Below the pieces are notes generated by a model. The model saw only the letters and a list, made by a program, of their open reading frames with translations, had not been told where the DNA came from and made no database searches. From assembly GCA_964480455.1 (NCBI GenBank), contig CAYZQI010000001.1, positions 1 through 64,000 on the forward strand: 64,000 bases of DNA, read 5' to 3'. This stretch comes from JAABSX01 sp964480455. GTDB lineage: Bacteria > Bacteroidota > Bacteroidia > Cytophagales > Microscillaceae. Below are positions 45,077 through 54,210 of this stretch, in pieces (positions within the stretch are counted from its first letter, which is position 1; every line of letters starts with the position of its first letter). The position numbers and the translations under genes are program-made.

Positions 45077-48000
45077 ATGCACAAAACTACCATAGACAAT
45101 ACCCAAGACAACCTACTCATCAACCACGTAAATCAGCTGCTGCAAGAGAGCGAATTTAGCGGTATGGCAGTAGGCTATTTTTATCTTTCGGGCTTTGAGG
45201 CTATCCAGAAAAACCTACAAAACATTAAAAACCTGCGCCTCATCATAGGCAATCGCACTGACCAAAAAACCGTAGAAGAACTCAGCAAAGGACACCTTAA
45301 CCCACAACTCAGCGAAACCGAAATCCGCCGACAAAAACGTCAAAACAATCAAGAAAAAGACAAGATAAAAACACAAACCGCCCAAGAGTATGCCCAAGAC
45401 CTAGAACTTATGGAGCAGAATCAAGGTAATGAAAACGGCTTACTGGCATTGTGGGAACTGATACAAGAAGGCAGAATTAATATCAGGGTTTTTACCAAAG
45501 GCTTTTTACATTCTAAGGCTTATTTGTTTGATTTTCCCCAAGAAAAATACATCAAGGGAGTTGCCATTGTGGGCAGCTCAAACCTGACCATTAGTGGCTT
45601 ACGCAACAATTCCGAACTCAATGTGCGCCTACAGCAAGAGAACGACTACGTGGAGGTAAAAGAATGGTTTGAGAATCTTTGGAAAGAGAGCGAAGACTAC
45701 AACGAGGCATTTATGAATGTAGTCAAAAGCTCGTGGTTCAAAAAAGAAGTAAGCCCTTATGACATTTACATCAAGACCCTCTACAACTTGGTCAGAGAGC
45801 GCATAGAAATCACAGAACATACCTTGCTCACTTCTTTTGACCAAAGCGAACTTTATCCCTTTCAGAAAGATGCCTACAACCGAGCCTTAGACATTCTGGA
45901 AAACCCGAATAGCGCACAAAATGGCGTATTTATCTCTGATGTAGTAGGCTTGGGCAAGTCCTTCATTGCCATTGCTCTTATCTCTTACTATTGGTCGCAG
46001 CAGCAGAAAGGTACATTGGTCATTTGCCCTGCTTCGCTCAAAAAAATGTGGGAAGATTACAGAGATGAGTATCACTTGCGCTGCAAGATTCTCTCTAGCT
46101 CCGAACTAAAACTAGACGAAAACGAGGAAAATCCCTTCACAGATAGCCCCGAATATGCAGGCTATGGCGTAGTAGTGATAGACGAATCGCACAACTTCCG
46201 TAACCCTGATACGATACGTTACCAAACCCTAGAACCCTTTTTACAAGGCAAAAAAGTAATCTTATTGACGGCTACCCCACAGAATAACTCCGTTTGGGAT
46301 ATTTATTACCAAATCAAACTCTTCCATCAAAGCGACATCACAGACCTCAATATTTCGCCCAATAACCTCAGAGAATACTTCAAAAAACACGAAAGCAATA
46401 CCGAAAAAATTGCCGAACTCTTGCAGCAATTTCTCATCAGGCGTACTCGCAATGACATCAAGAAAAACCCTAAATATGCCGAGTGGGTAGCCAATCATAG
46501 ATTCCCGACACGAAAGCTCAATACCCTCAACTACAACATAGAGGAGATTTATAGCAAGCAAGGAAAATCCATCTATGAGCAGCTTATCAATATGCTCTTT
46601 GCCAAACCTTCCGAAGAAGAACTCAGACAAAGAGCAGCCGAAGAAGCAAGAAAGCAAAAAGCCAAAAAAGAAAATAAAAAATACAAAGCCAAAAAAATCA
46701 ATATAGAATTTAAGCCTGATGCTTATCAGTATTTTATCTATGATTTGACTGCCTTCCTCAAAAAAGACCAATTAGAGAAAAAAGAATACATCGGTCTATC
46801 TAACTTGGGCGAGCTGGTGAGAGGCTTGCTCAAAACCCTACTTTTTAAGCGTCTGGAAAGCTCCGTAACCGCTTTTTACAAATCTATTGAGCGTATCATT
46901 AAACGCCACGAAAACCTATTGGCTTCTATTGAGAAAGGCTTTATCCTTACTGGAGATGCCCTTACTCTGAGCAAATTTATAGATGCAAAAAGCGAAAGCG
47001 AAAGCGAAAAACAAAAAGAAAAACTTAATGAATACCCTATAGCAGATTTTGAGGGAGAAAAACTCAAAGCAGCCATTGAGAAAGATAAAAAGGTACTGGA
47101 GCAGGTCTTAGAACTGGTGAAAGATATTTATGAAAACAAGAAAGAAGATACCAAATTCAAATGCTTTCTTGAGAATGTCATCAAAAAATTTCCCCAAGAA
47201 AAAGTACTCGTATTTTCAGAGTTTTCAGATACCGTAAACTACCTCGAGAAACAACTCAAGGCGCATTATCCCCATAGCAGTATTCAGAAAATTTCTTCTG
47301 CCCAAAATAGAAACGAAAAAGCCCATATCGTTGGTAGATTTTCGCCCAAATCTCAAAAAAACGCCTCTATTTCTTCTGAAAAAGAGATTCAATACCTCAT
47401 CACTACTGATGTACTCTCGGAGGGGCAGAACCTCCAAGATGCTCGCATTGTAGTCAATTATGACTTTCACTGGAATCCCGTAAGGCTCATTCAGCGCATA
47501 GGGCGTGTGGACAGAATAGGCTCAACGGCAGAAACCATAGAAGTTTTTAACTTCTTGCCCGATACGCACATAGAAAAACAACTTGCCTTGAAAGAAAGAG
47601 TACAAAACCGCATCAACCAGATACAAGCCATCTTTGGGGCAGATAGCAAGATACTAAGTGATGAAGAAATCCTGAACGAAAATAGTCTTTTTGCTATCTA
47701 TTCAGAGAGAGATGAAAGCATCTTAGATGCTGACTCTAGCATCAATACCATTTATGACAAGGCAGAGCAGATACTTAGAAATCTACAAAACCAGCAGCCC
47801 GAAGAATACCAACGCATCATTACCCTCAAAGACGGGGTTCGGTGTGCCACCACAGGCAGCCAAAAAGGTATGTTTACCTTCTTACAATCAGGCAACCTAC
47901 AAAAACTGTATTTCTATAATGGCGAAATCCTCAATGATAACATAGCCGAAGTATTGGAACTTATCAAAGCCAGCCCCGATTTGCCCAAGCCCATTGCCTT

Positions 48001-48391
48001 AGATACTACCCAATACAATGCTTGGCTAAAGCCCATCTATCAGCATTTTAAACAGGAACTTTACAGAAGACAAAGCGAAAAAGAACAAACTAAAATCACA
48101 CCCGAGCAAAGATATTTTAATGAGCGATTAAAGCAAAGCTATACCCTATTTATGAGTCTGGAGCATCAGAAAAAAGCCGAAGAAATGCACCAAGTTTTTG
48201 CTAAAGAGATTCCTAGCTCTGCCCAAAAACGCCTACGAGAACTCAAAAAAAGAAATGTCCCTGATAGCTCACTGCTTGCAGAGCTGCAATACATCATAGA
48301 TACCACACGCATCTTAAAATTTCAGGAAAAAAGCCTAGAAAGCGAAAATATGATTGTCCGCACAATATGCAGCGAGGGTTTGGGGATTTGA
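45077..48391 (+). CDS. PLD-nuclease/SNF2-helicase fusion protein
   Basis: An 1104-residue protein. Residues 1-220 are a phospholipase-D-type nuclease domain with one H-x-K motif (FLHSKAYLFDF, H145/K147) and the following AIVGSSNLTISGL. A SNF2/RapA-type helicase follows: ISDVVGLGKSFIAIAL (Walker A, near residue 290), VVIDESHNFRNPD, LLTATPQNN, then KVLVFSEFSDTVNYL and ITTDVLSEGQNLQDARIVVNYD with the RIGRVDRIGS arginine-finger motif. Between the two helicase lobes is a long lysine-rich coiled coil. PLD nucleases paired with ATPases cut DNA in NgoAVII/CglI-type restriction, and PLD and SNF2 modules with an Eco57I-like methylase occur in DISARM-type systems. It is the probable restriction arm of the operon. 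It is intact. Confidence 0.85.
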   Translation: MHKTTIDNTQDNLLINHVNQLLQESEFSGMAVGYFYLSGFEAIQKNLQNIKNLRLIIGNRTDQKTVEELSKGHLNPQLSETEIRRQKRQNNQEKDKIKTQTAQEYAQDLELMEQNQGNENGLLALWELIQEGRINIRVFTKGFLHSKAYLFDFPQEKYIKGVAIVGSSNLTISGLRNNSELNVRLQQENDYVEVKEWFENLWKESEDYNEAFMNVVKSSWFKKEVSPYDIYIKTLYNLVRERIEITEHTLLTSFDQSELYPFQKDAYNRALDILENPNSAQNGVFISDVVGLGKSFIAIALISYYWSQQQKGTLVICPASLKKMWEDYRDEYHLRCKILSSSELKLDENEENPFTDSPEYAGYGVVVIDESHNFRNPDTIRYQTLEPFLQGKKVILLTATPQNNSVWDIYYQIKLFHQSDITDLNISPNNLREYFKKHESNTEKIAELLQQFLIRRTRNDIKKNPKYAEWVANHRFPTRKLNTLNYNIEEIYSKQGKSIYEQLINMLFAKPSEEELRQRAAEEARKQKAKKENKKYKAKKINIEFKPDAYQYFIYDLTAFLKKDQLEKKEYIGLSNLGELVRGLLKTLLFKRLESSVTAFYKSIERIIKRHENLLASIEKGFILTGDALTLSKFIDAKSESESEKQKEKLNEYPIADFEGEKLKAAIEKDKKVLEQVLELVKDIYENKKEDTKFKCFLENVIKKFPQEKVLVFSEFSDTVNYLEKQLKAHYPHSSIQKISSAQNRNEKAHIVGRFSPKSQKNASISSEKEIQYLITTDVLSEGQNLQDARIVVNYDFHWNPVRLIQRIGRVDRIGSTAETIEVFNFLPDTHIEKQLALKERVQNRINQIQAIFGADSKILSDEEILNENSLFAIYSERDESILDADSSINTIYDKAEQILRNLQNQQPEEYQRIITLKDGVRCATTGSQKGMFTFLQSGNLQKLYFYNGEILNDNIAEVLELIKASPDLPKPIALDTTQYNAWLKPIYQHFKQELYRRQSEKEQTKITPEQRYFNERLKQSYTLFMSLEHQKKAEEMHQVFAKEIPSSAQKRLRELKKRNVPDSSLLAELQYIIDTTRILKFQEKSLESENMIVRTICSEGLGI

Positions 48392-48435
48392 GAAAATGTA
48401 CTCGGCTAAAAAAGTTTATCAGTAGTTAAGCTAAT

Positions 48436-49914
48436 ATGATACGCATATATTTTGACCTAAATGTACTTACCGTAATGAAAGAGCAAGGAAGCATCTTTCA
48501 GGAAATAGTAGATACCATTGAGAAATACAGAGATGACGTGTTAGTGTTTTACTCTTATTCACACATATCAGACCTGATGCGAGGCTATGATGGCTCAAAT
48601 CAAAATACGGCTTTTATTCAGAAAGACTTGGACTATATTTTTGAAATTACTAGAGGGCATTATTTCAGTAACTACTTTAATGATGAATTGAAACCTTGTA
48701 TCAGAAATCCTCACGATATTTTTCAGCAAGCACTTTCTGAGCCTAGCGTAGATATAAGCAGTAAGTTGATAGACGAGATAATCTCTATGTCAAATGCTAT
48801 GCCTGAGCTGTCAAAAATGTGGAAACTGTTGGGTAATAGCTTTAAAAATATGCCTATTGGAAAAGATTTTGAAGATGCTTTAAATAACCCCGAAGCTTCT
48901 GAGTTGATGAACACTTTGCTTCCTACTCTAAAGGATAACCCAACTATGGGCGGTTTCTTTGATGCTTTTGGGAAGGTCTTAACAAACTGGAATACTACTA
49001 AGGACTATGCCAAGGTTCGCCGATTGATGCAACAAGGGCTAAAATACAATCCTGATAAACTCTTTGGCACAGGTGCGAATGATTTGAAAAATCCATTTCA
49101 GGAAATGGATAAGCTCATTCATAAAGTAACCAATGGTGAGAAAAATATGAATGACTTACTTGGTGTAGATAGTGAGTACAGGAAGCATCAAACTAAAAAT
49201 TATACTTGGTTTGATAAGCTAGTAGAAGAATATCAGCAGCTAGATATGTTTGGCTTTCGCCAAGACAAGATAGAGGTCAGACCTCATAAAAAGAAAAATG
49301 TATTCCAAAATATACTAGATGACGGCTCACACGCTGCCTATGCAAGTCTTTGTGATATTTTTGTAACCAACGATAAAAAACACTCCAAGCCTAAAATAGA
49401 GCAAGTCTATCAAAAAAATAATATCAAGACAAAGCTATGCTTGCCTCATGAGTTTAAAGACACACTAGAAAGTATGCTTTTCAAAGCTACGAACCTAGAT
49501 GATTTTTTCAAATACCTTATCACTTGTGCCAATAAAGAGCCTTATGCACAAGAAACATTTGAAGATGGCACACAGAGGGAGCTATACAGAAGTGAGCAGA
49601 AGATATTTAATTTCTTTGACACTATACTTAGAGATGAGAATACACAATTAATCATCTTGGGCTGCTTTCGTACTTTGGCAAAGATGGAAGATTCACCAAT
49701 CACAAATGAATTAGGTTATCTCTTAGATTATCTCGTAAGATTCTTTGGTGTAGATAATTACGGAAAGAGTACATTGACCGAGCAAGACATTGAGGAAATT
49801 AAAGCTAATGAATGGGGTGGCAGAATCTGGATACTCAATGAATATCAATCCCTTGAGTTGAAGTTCTTTGATGCTTTTGTACTTTATTTGATACACATGA
49901 AACAAGCTGAGTAA
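48436..49914 (+). CDS. PIN-like domain protein, probable nuclease
   Basis: A 492-residue protein, last in the operon and 44 bases after the helicase gene. The start IRIYFDLNVL resembles the first strand and aspartate (D7) of PIN-like RNases. A second matching stretch lies at residues 295-316, DDGSHAAYASLCDIFVTNDKKH, with D296, D307 and D313 in the arrangement of the third and fourth acidic positions of PIN folds. Between the halves is a helical insertion of about 200 residues, and about 150 more residues follow. The other acidic residue may be D47 in SYSHISDLMRG. The PIN assignment is my reading of the motifs. It would add an RNA- or DNA-cutting effector to the system. Confidence 0.65.
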   Translation: MIRIYFDLNVLTVMKEQGSIFQEIVDTIEKYRDDVLVFYSYSHISDLMRGYDGSNQNTAFIQKDLDYIFEITRGHYFSNYFNDELKPCIRNPHDIFQQALSEPSVDISSKLIDEIISMSNAMPELSKMWKLLGNSFKNMPIGKDFEDALNNPEASELMNTLLPTLKDNPTMGGFFDAFGKVLTNWNTTKDYAKVRRLMQQGLKYNPDKLFGTGANDLKNPFQEMDKLIHKVTNGEKNMNDLLGVDSEYRKHQTKNYTWFDKLVEEYQQLDMFGFRQDKIEVRPHKKKNVFQNILDDGSHAAYASLCDIFVTNDKKHSKPKIEQVYQKNNIKTKLCLPHEFKDTLESMLFKATNLDDFFKYLITCANKEPYAQETFEDGTQRELYRSEQKIFNFFDTILRDENTQLIILGCFRTLAKMEDSPITNELGYLLDYLVRFFGVDNYGKSTLTEQDIEEIKANEWGGRIWILNEYQSLELKFFDAFVLYLIHMKQAE

Positions 49915-50154
49915 GTAAATTTATTAAACTACTGACAGCTATCCTTCCTTTTTTCCAGACGAGTGGAGAAGGTTTTTATGATTCTCCAAGTATGGAAAAT
50001 ACCTGTCTTTCTAACCTTCTGTTTTACCATCAAAAATAAATCACCAATAAAATCCCATCTCCTTGCACACTTCCAAGTAAGTTACTTCTTCCTTGCTATG
50101 AATAGAAGGCTTTTTATAAGCCAAAAAACAATCTAAAAGAAAATTCTTGAAATT

Positions 50155-50402
50155 GCTTACCACATTACCACAAATGGCTAGAATCACAGCCTACTCACTC
50201 CTATCGTATTTTTTTTGTGGTAGCTTGTTTTTTTGTGGTTACCACATTTTTGATTGCCTACCACATCTAATAGCGTCTTAGGGCTTATTTGTGGTAATGT
50301 GGTAACCTTGTGGTAAGTAAAATATGAACTTGATTACCACATAAAATCTTTGTTTATAGGCTCTGAAAGCCTATTTTATAGATTTGTGGTAATGTGGTAA
50401 GC
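50155..50402. repeat. TGTGGTAA/TTACCACA dyad array, candidate replication origin
   Basis: A 21-bp sequence at 50,155-50,175 (GCTTACCACATTACCACAAA plus T) is repeated as a perfect inverted copy at 50,382-50,402. Between them lie further GTGGTA or TACCAC cores at about 50,217, 50,234, 50,240, 50,259, 50,290, 50,298, 50,308 and 50,334. The array occupies the convergent gap between the PIN-like gene and the primase gene, where no promoter is needed, which favours an origin or partition site over an operator. The rest of the gap (49,915-50,150) shows nothing else. Confidence 0.65.
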
Positions 50403-50458
50403 AAATTAAAAGATTTTACAAAAAATGGTTATTTATGCCATTTTTCAGGATAGCCTTT

Positions 50459-52945
50459 TTATTGGCTATCTTCTACATCATTTGTACTTAAATTAGATAT
50501 GTTTTGGAATAAATACTTTTTATATGCTTCTCCCCCTCCTTTACGAACAGACCCTTGGACAAATCCTAAATCTTTCAGGGCTTGAGTGAGGTTGTAAGGA
50601 TTAAGTATAACTTTTCTTTCTCCTTGTAAGACATCAAGAATTTCAGTCATAGAAAGTGCATCATAACCATTACTTCCTTTATTTGCTTTGTACTCTTTCT
50701 CACAGACTGCTCTGAAAGTTTGCATTAGAATTTCCTTCTCAACCGTGATGATTTTATACTTCTTATTGGCTTCTTCATTCTCCTCTACATCTTGCTTCGT
50801 CATCTGGTACTCAAAGCCATTTTTATAGAGTGCGTAGGCTTGTGCATAGACTAAATCAATATCCAGCTTTGAATATTCAAAGTCTATACTATGCACATCA
50901 AAGCAGAGCCAACGTACTGAGCCTGTTTCATCACTCAGAAACTCATCTCTGTTGGTGCTTCCAATGAATGAAGCAACACGATAAGCCATACTAGGATTGG
51001 CATCATAGGGCTTTCGTACCTTTACTACATCTTTGGAAAATACGCTTTTGAGGGCATTGATTTCGGTTTTGTTGAGGGTACTTAGTTCATCTAGGTTTAT
51101 AAAGAGGTTTTGACAGAGGGCAATTAAGCTATCCTTGTCTGTGCCTATGTTTTCAGCGATATACTCACTCAACTTTGGAGGTACTAAGAATCTACAAAAG
51201 GTAGATTTTCCATTGTTTTGCTGGGGGGATACCAAAACCAAGCACTGTTTATTGACCACCTCAGTATCAATGGCACAGGCTACGGCTCGCACTAAGAATT
51301 TTTTTAAATGGTATAAAAACCGTTTGTCGTTGCTGGTCTTAATGTGCTTGGCAAGTGTTGTGATGTGGTCTTTGTCGCCTTCCTTCCACTCAGGTAAACC
51401 TTTGAAATAGTCTATGAAATGATTGTATTCAGGCACAAAATCAGATTTGAGCAGTGATTTGATAGCTCCTAGCGAAAACTTAATATTTTTCTTCTGGAAC
51501 TCTCGGTTGATTTCATCAGGGTTTAGCTCCCTGAAATCACCTTCGGGTAGTTTACTATATTCAAATCTATTGGCTATGATGTTGTTTCGGATAGCATAAC
51601 TTTTTGTTAGATAGCTTTCAGCAATGTTAATAGGCTTTTCTTTGTTGAGTTGCTTCAAGAGTACATCTAACTCTTTGGCATCTTTGCTACTAATGAGGGC
51701 AATTATCTCATCAAGTAGTTCAGCATCTTCAAAATTCTCTGTGCAAAGGTTTTGATGCTTACTTTTAGTGTTTCTATTATTTTTCTTGCTACTCCCTGCC
51801 TGCTCTGTGCTTGTTGAGCTGTGAGCTGCCTCATTTTTGGGAGGTGTGGCAGTAGATTGTTGTGCAAGAATCCTTTGCCCATTTTGCAGCCAAGCCAGTA
51901 TTTGTGTATGTTCTACCTTCAAAACAAGGTCTGCAAAGTCTTTGGCTATTTCTTTGGGTACAGTATAAGGCAAATAAGGCAAGCCCAATTCAAGACTTTT
52001 CTTTTGGTTCTGCTCAATGCCTGTTTGGTCGTTATCAAGGCATAAGATGAGTTCTTTGCAGCACTGCTTTAAACTATCTAAGTGTTCTGGGTCTAGTGTT
52101 TGCCCTGCACTATCTAAACCAATCGCATATATACCATATTGATTGAAATGGGCATTGAGTACTAAACAATCTTTTAGCCCCTCCACGATAAAGACCACGT
52201 CTTTCTTTTCAGGTGTAAATACGATTTCATCATACCAATAGGGCAGACTTTTATGGCTTTTGTTTTCGGGATTTGTATATATCCAGCTCCATTTGTATTG
52301 CTGTTCTTTGGGCTGATACATCTTGTAAATACCATCATCTAAATCATAAGCAAAAGCAAATAAGGGCTTGATGGGCTTGCTTTCACTTGTGCAGGTATTG
52401 ACTAAATCAAAACTTACTAAGGTCTGAATATGGGCTTTCTCAAGATATGGCTCTGTGATGCCTAGTTCTGTCCAAAACTCTAAGTGTTCTCCTTCTAAGG
52501 GCTTTAAAATGGGATTAGTGAGCAACCATAAGCCTCTGTTTTGTTCCTTTTCGGTGATGACTACTTTGGGTTTATACGCCCAGCTTGGCTTGGGAGTAGT
52601 ATCATACTCTAAGGGTATCAGGTTGTATTCCTTGCCTAGTTCTATGACTGCGGTTCGCCAATCCTTGCTTGTGGCTCTTTGATAGGCAGTCAGAGAGTAA
52701 TACGCCTCTCCACTGTTGTAGTTTTTGATGAAGGCTTTGCCTTTTTCATCTAGGTAATAGACCTCTGAGGTGTTTTTGGTAGCATCAAAGAGCCGAGTGG
52801 ATTTTTTATGCTTATTCTCTGTATGGGTCAGTTTATTAAAAATAGCCTGTCCAAAGTCTATTTCTAGCTTTTCTGCTATCTCACGAAGGTCAATGCGCTG
52901 ATTGACTTCGGGTTTTTTAGGGTTATTTGACGGTTGTATCGTCAT
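50459..52945 (-). CDS. Toprim primase fused to a VapE-like helicase
   Basis: An 828-residue replication protein of mobile elements. An N-terminal region (about 1-170) precedes a Toprim domain (VVFIVEGLKDCLVLNAHF, then ILCLDNDQTGIEQN), a linker, and a superfamily-3-type VapE/DUF5906 helicase domain with Walker A SPQQNNGKSTF, FINLDELSTLNKTE (Walker B) and the sensor FIGSTNRDEFLSDETG. The ATG at 52,945 is used; the frame extends 31 codons further with no ATG. It would prime and unwind the excised island. A dyad repeat array lies directly behind it, a plausible target. It is transcribed with or just after the excisionase-like gene. Confidence 0.82.
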   Translation of the reverse strand: MTIQPSNNPKKPEVNQRIDLREIAEKLEIDFGQAIFNKLTHTENKHKKSTRLFDATKNTSEVYYLDEKGKAFIKNYNSGEAYYSLTAYQRATSKDWRTAVIELGKEYNLIPLEYDTTPKPSWAYKPKVVITEKEQNRGLWLLTNPILKPLEGEHLEFWTELGITEPYLEKAHIQTLVSFDLVNTCTSESKPIKPLFAFAYDLDDGIYKMYQPKEQQYKWSWIYTNPENKSHKSLPYWYDEIVFTPEKKDVVFIVEGLKDCLVLNAHFNQYGIYAIGLDSAGQTLDPEHLDSLKQCCKELILCLDNDQTGIEQNQKKSLELGLPYLPYTVPKEIAKDFADLVLKVEHTQILAWLQNGQRILAQQSTATPPKNEAAHSSTSTEQAGSSKKNNRNTKSKHQNLCTENFEDAELLDEIIALISSKDAKELDVLLKQLNKEKPINIAESYLTKSYAIRNNIIANRFEYSKLPEGDFRELNPDEINREFQKKNIKFSLGAIKSLLKSDFVPEYNHFIDYFKGLPEWKEGDKDHITTLAKHIKTSNDKRFLYHLKKFLVRAVACAIDTEVVNKQCLVLVSPQQNNGKSTFCRFLVPPKLSEYIAENIGTDKDSLIALCQNLFINLDELSTLNKTEINALKSVFSKDVVKVRKPYDANPSMAYRVASFIGSTNRDEFLSDETGSVRWLCFDVHSIDFEYSKLDIDLVYAQAYALYKNGFEYQMTKQDVEENEEANKKYKIITVEKEILMQTFRAVCEKEYKANKGSNGYDALSMTEILDVLQGERKVILNPYNLTQALKDLGFVQGSVRKGGGEAYKKYLFQNISNLSTNDVEDSQ

Positions 52946-53032
52946 AGTTTTTTTGTTTATGACCCTTTGCAAAGACACTAAAGATGAGTATCTTTGCGGA
53001 GGTCGAGTGGAACAGATTAGACCAAATAATTT

Positions 53033-53069
53033 GCTCAAAAAGAGTTACAGCTCTTTTTGGGCTTTTTTT
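53033..53069 (+). terminator. Plus-strand hairpin with T-run in the primase leader
   Basis: GCTCAAAAAGAG pairs with CTCTTTTTGGGC and is followed on the plus strand by seven T, a terminator-like signal opposite to the primase and excisionase genes. No plus-strand gene ends here, so it may end a small antisense RNA or act as a structure in the minus-strand leader. Confidence 0.5.
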
Positions 53070-53093
53070 ATGTTATTTTAGTTTGTGTATCCT

Positions 53094-53426
53094 TTATTTT
53101 CTAGTTTTTTGTAGGTATTTGACCGCTTCAGCTTCTATGTCTTCATTGGTGAGTCTTTTACCTTCTTTGATGTATTGCATCAATTCCGATTTGGAAAAAT
53201 AAAGCCTTTTCCCTCTTTTCATAGCTGGAATTTCTCGTTTAGAACTCTTTGTGTAGATAGTCTGCTTTGAGAGATTGAGCAATTTACTTGCTTGTTCTAC
53301 ATCAATAAATTCTTCTACAGATTCGTGTTTACTGTCTGTTGGGTAATGTACTTCTTTCAATGCTTTTCTCACTGCACTTGCAATGGTAGCATCAAGTTCA
53401 TCAATAGTCATCTGAATAATTATCAT
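53094..53426 (-). CDS. Excisionase-like HTH protein
   Basis: A 110-residue DNA-binding protein of the excisionase/HTH_17 type. After a helical start, residues 44-92 carry the winged-helix pattern FIDVEQASKLLNLSKQTIYT, then REIPAMKRGKRLYFSKSELMQYI. In Bacteroidota mobile elements such proteins direct excision or control the primase gene next door. It lies between the RteC-like gene (93 bases upstream) and the primase gene. ATG 53,426 and ATG 53,411 are both possible starts. Confidence 0.8.
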   Translation of the reverse strand: MIIIQMTIDELDATIASAVRKALKEVHYPTDSKHESVEEFIDVEQASKLLNLSKQTIYTKSSKREIPAMKRGKRLYFSKSELMQYIKEGKRLTNEDIEAEAVKYLQKTRK

Positions 53427-53519
53427 GGTTTTCTTTGGTTTAATTTTATATTTTTTCCAAAGTTAAGACCTGATGCTTTTAAGTGGTTATTAGGTCATAT
53501 AAGGTCAATATCATTTGGG

Positions 53520-54194
53520 CTATTTTTTGCCATCATATTGCTTTTTCTTGGCGTATTCGTTCATTTTGTTAAAAATAGTAAGGTTTGTTTCTAAGGCTTG
53601 GTTTTTATAAGCTTGTGATAAGTTTGAGTGATAATTTGAAAAATCTTCACCCAATAGCCCTCCAATGGCATTAAAGAACTCTATTTTGCTGGGTAATGTA
53701 TTATCCTGATTCATAATTAATCGTAGTTCGTAGATAGCGTCTAAGATTCGGATTAAATCCGTCTTACTTCCTTTCTTAGAAGACACCTTCAATTTAATGG
53801 CTGCACTTGATTTTTTTTCACTCTCTATCTTCTCTTTCAGCTTACTAGCATATTGTGATAAGATGTTGATGTAGGTGGAAGTAGTTTGAGGTGTGATTCC
53901 ACTAATTGCCTGATTAATATGATTTTGGTAGCTGATTAGATGCGTGTAAAGTAAATAAAGCTGGTAATCTTTTAGATTAAGTGCTTGTAGATGCTTGATG
54001 ACATCAAATACCTCTACTTGACCAGATAGCTCTATGTGTTGGGCTAAAAGATTAAGATACTCTAATGGCTCTAAGAGTTCATCACTGCTATCGTTGCTGA
54101 TTTCAGCATAAATCTCTTTGTAGAAATCATCTTTGAGGTACTCCTCAATACTTGTTTTTGGTTCAAATGGTGTTAAATGTTCGTTCATGTTCAT
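53520..54194 (-). CDS. RteC-like helical protein of the island
   Basis: A 224-residue soluble helical protein. The C-terminal half (SKTDLIRILDAIYELRLIMN, PSKIEFFNAIGGLLGEDFSNYHSNLSQAYKNQ) follows the pattern of the C-terminal domain of RteC, the regulator that triggers excision of Bacteroides conjugative transposons. The N-terminal half is acidic and unfamiliar. The gene follows the integrase gene by 16 bases on the same strand, so it is in the integration operon. The family call is moderate. Confidence 0.6.
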   Translation of the reverse strand: MNMNEHLTPFEPKTSIEEYLKDDFYKEIYAEISNDSSDELLEPLEYLNLLAQHIELSGQVEVFDVIKHLQALNLKDYQLYLLYTHLISYQNHINQAISGITPQTTSTYINILSQYASKLKEKIESEKKSSAAIKLKVSSKKGSKTDLIRILDAIYELRLIMNQDNTLPSKIEFFNAIGGLLGEDFSNYHSNLSQAYKNQALETNLTIFNKMNEYAKKKQYDGKK

Positions 54195-54210
54195 TGAATT
54201 TAGTAGTGTA

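Noticed and set aside
46262..46771. Minus-strand frame of 169 codons inside the PLD-helicase gene
   Set aside because: It lies wholly within a strong helicase coding sequence and is F/I-rich as expected of the complement of lysine- and glutamate-rich codons.
39467..49914. The operon as a classical DISARM system
   Set aside because: SNF2 helicase, PLD domain and Eco57I-like methylase are shared themes, but I see no drmA-type helicase or DUF1998 (drmB) gene, and PLD and helicase are fused.
50155..50402. Operator cluster for a promoter
   Set aside because: The flanking genes are convergent, so no promoter is needed here; an origin or partition site is more likely, though not proven.
53292..53594. 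Plus-strand 100-codon hydrophobic frame
   Set aside because: It runs antisense across the excisionase-like gene and the intergenic space; the hydrophobicity comes from complementing A-rich codons.
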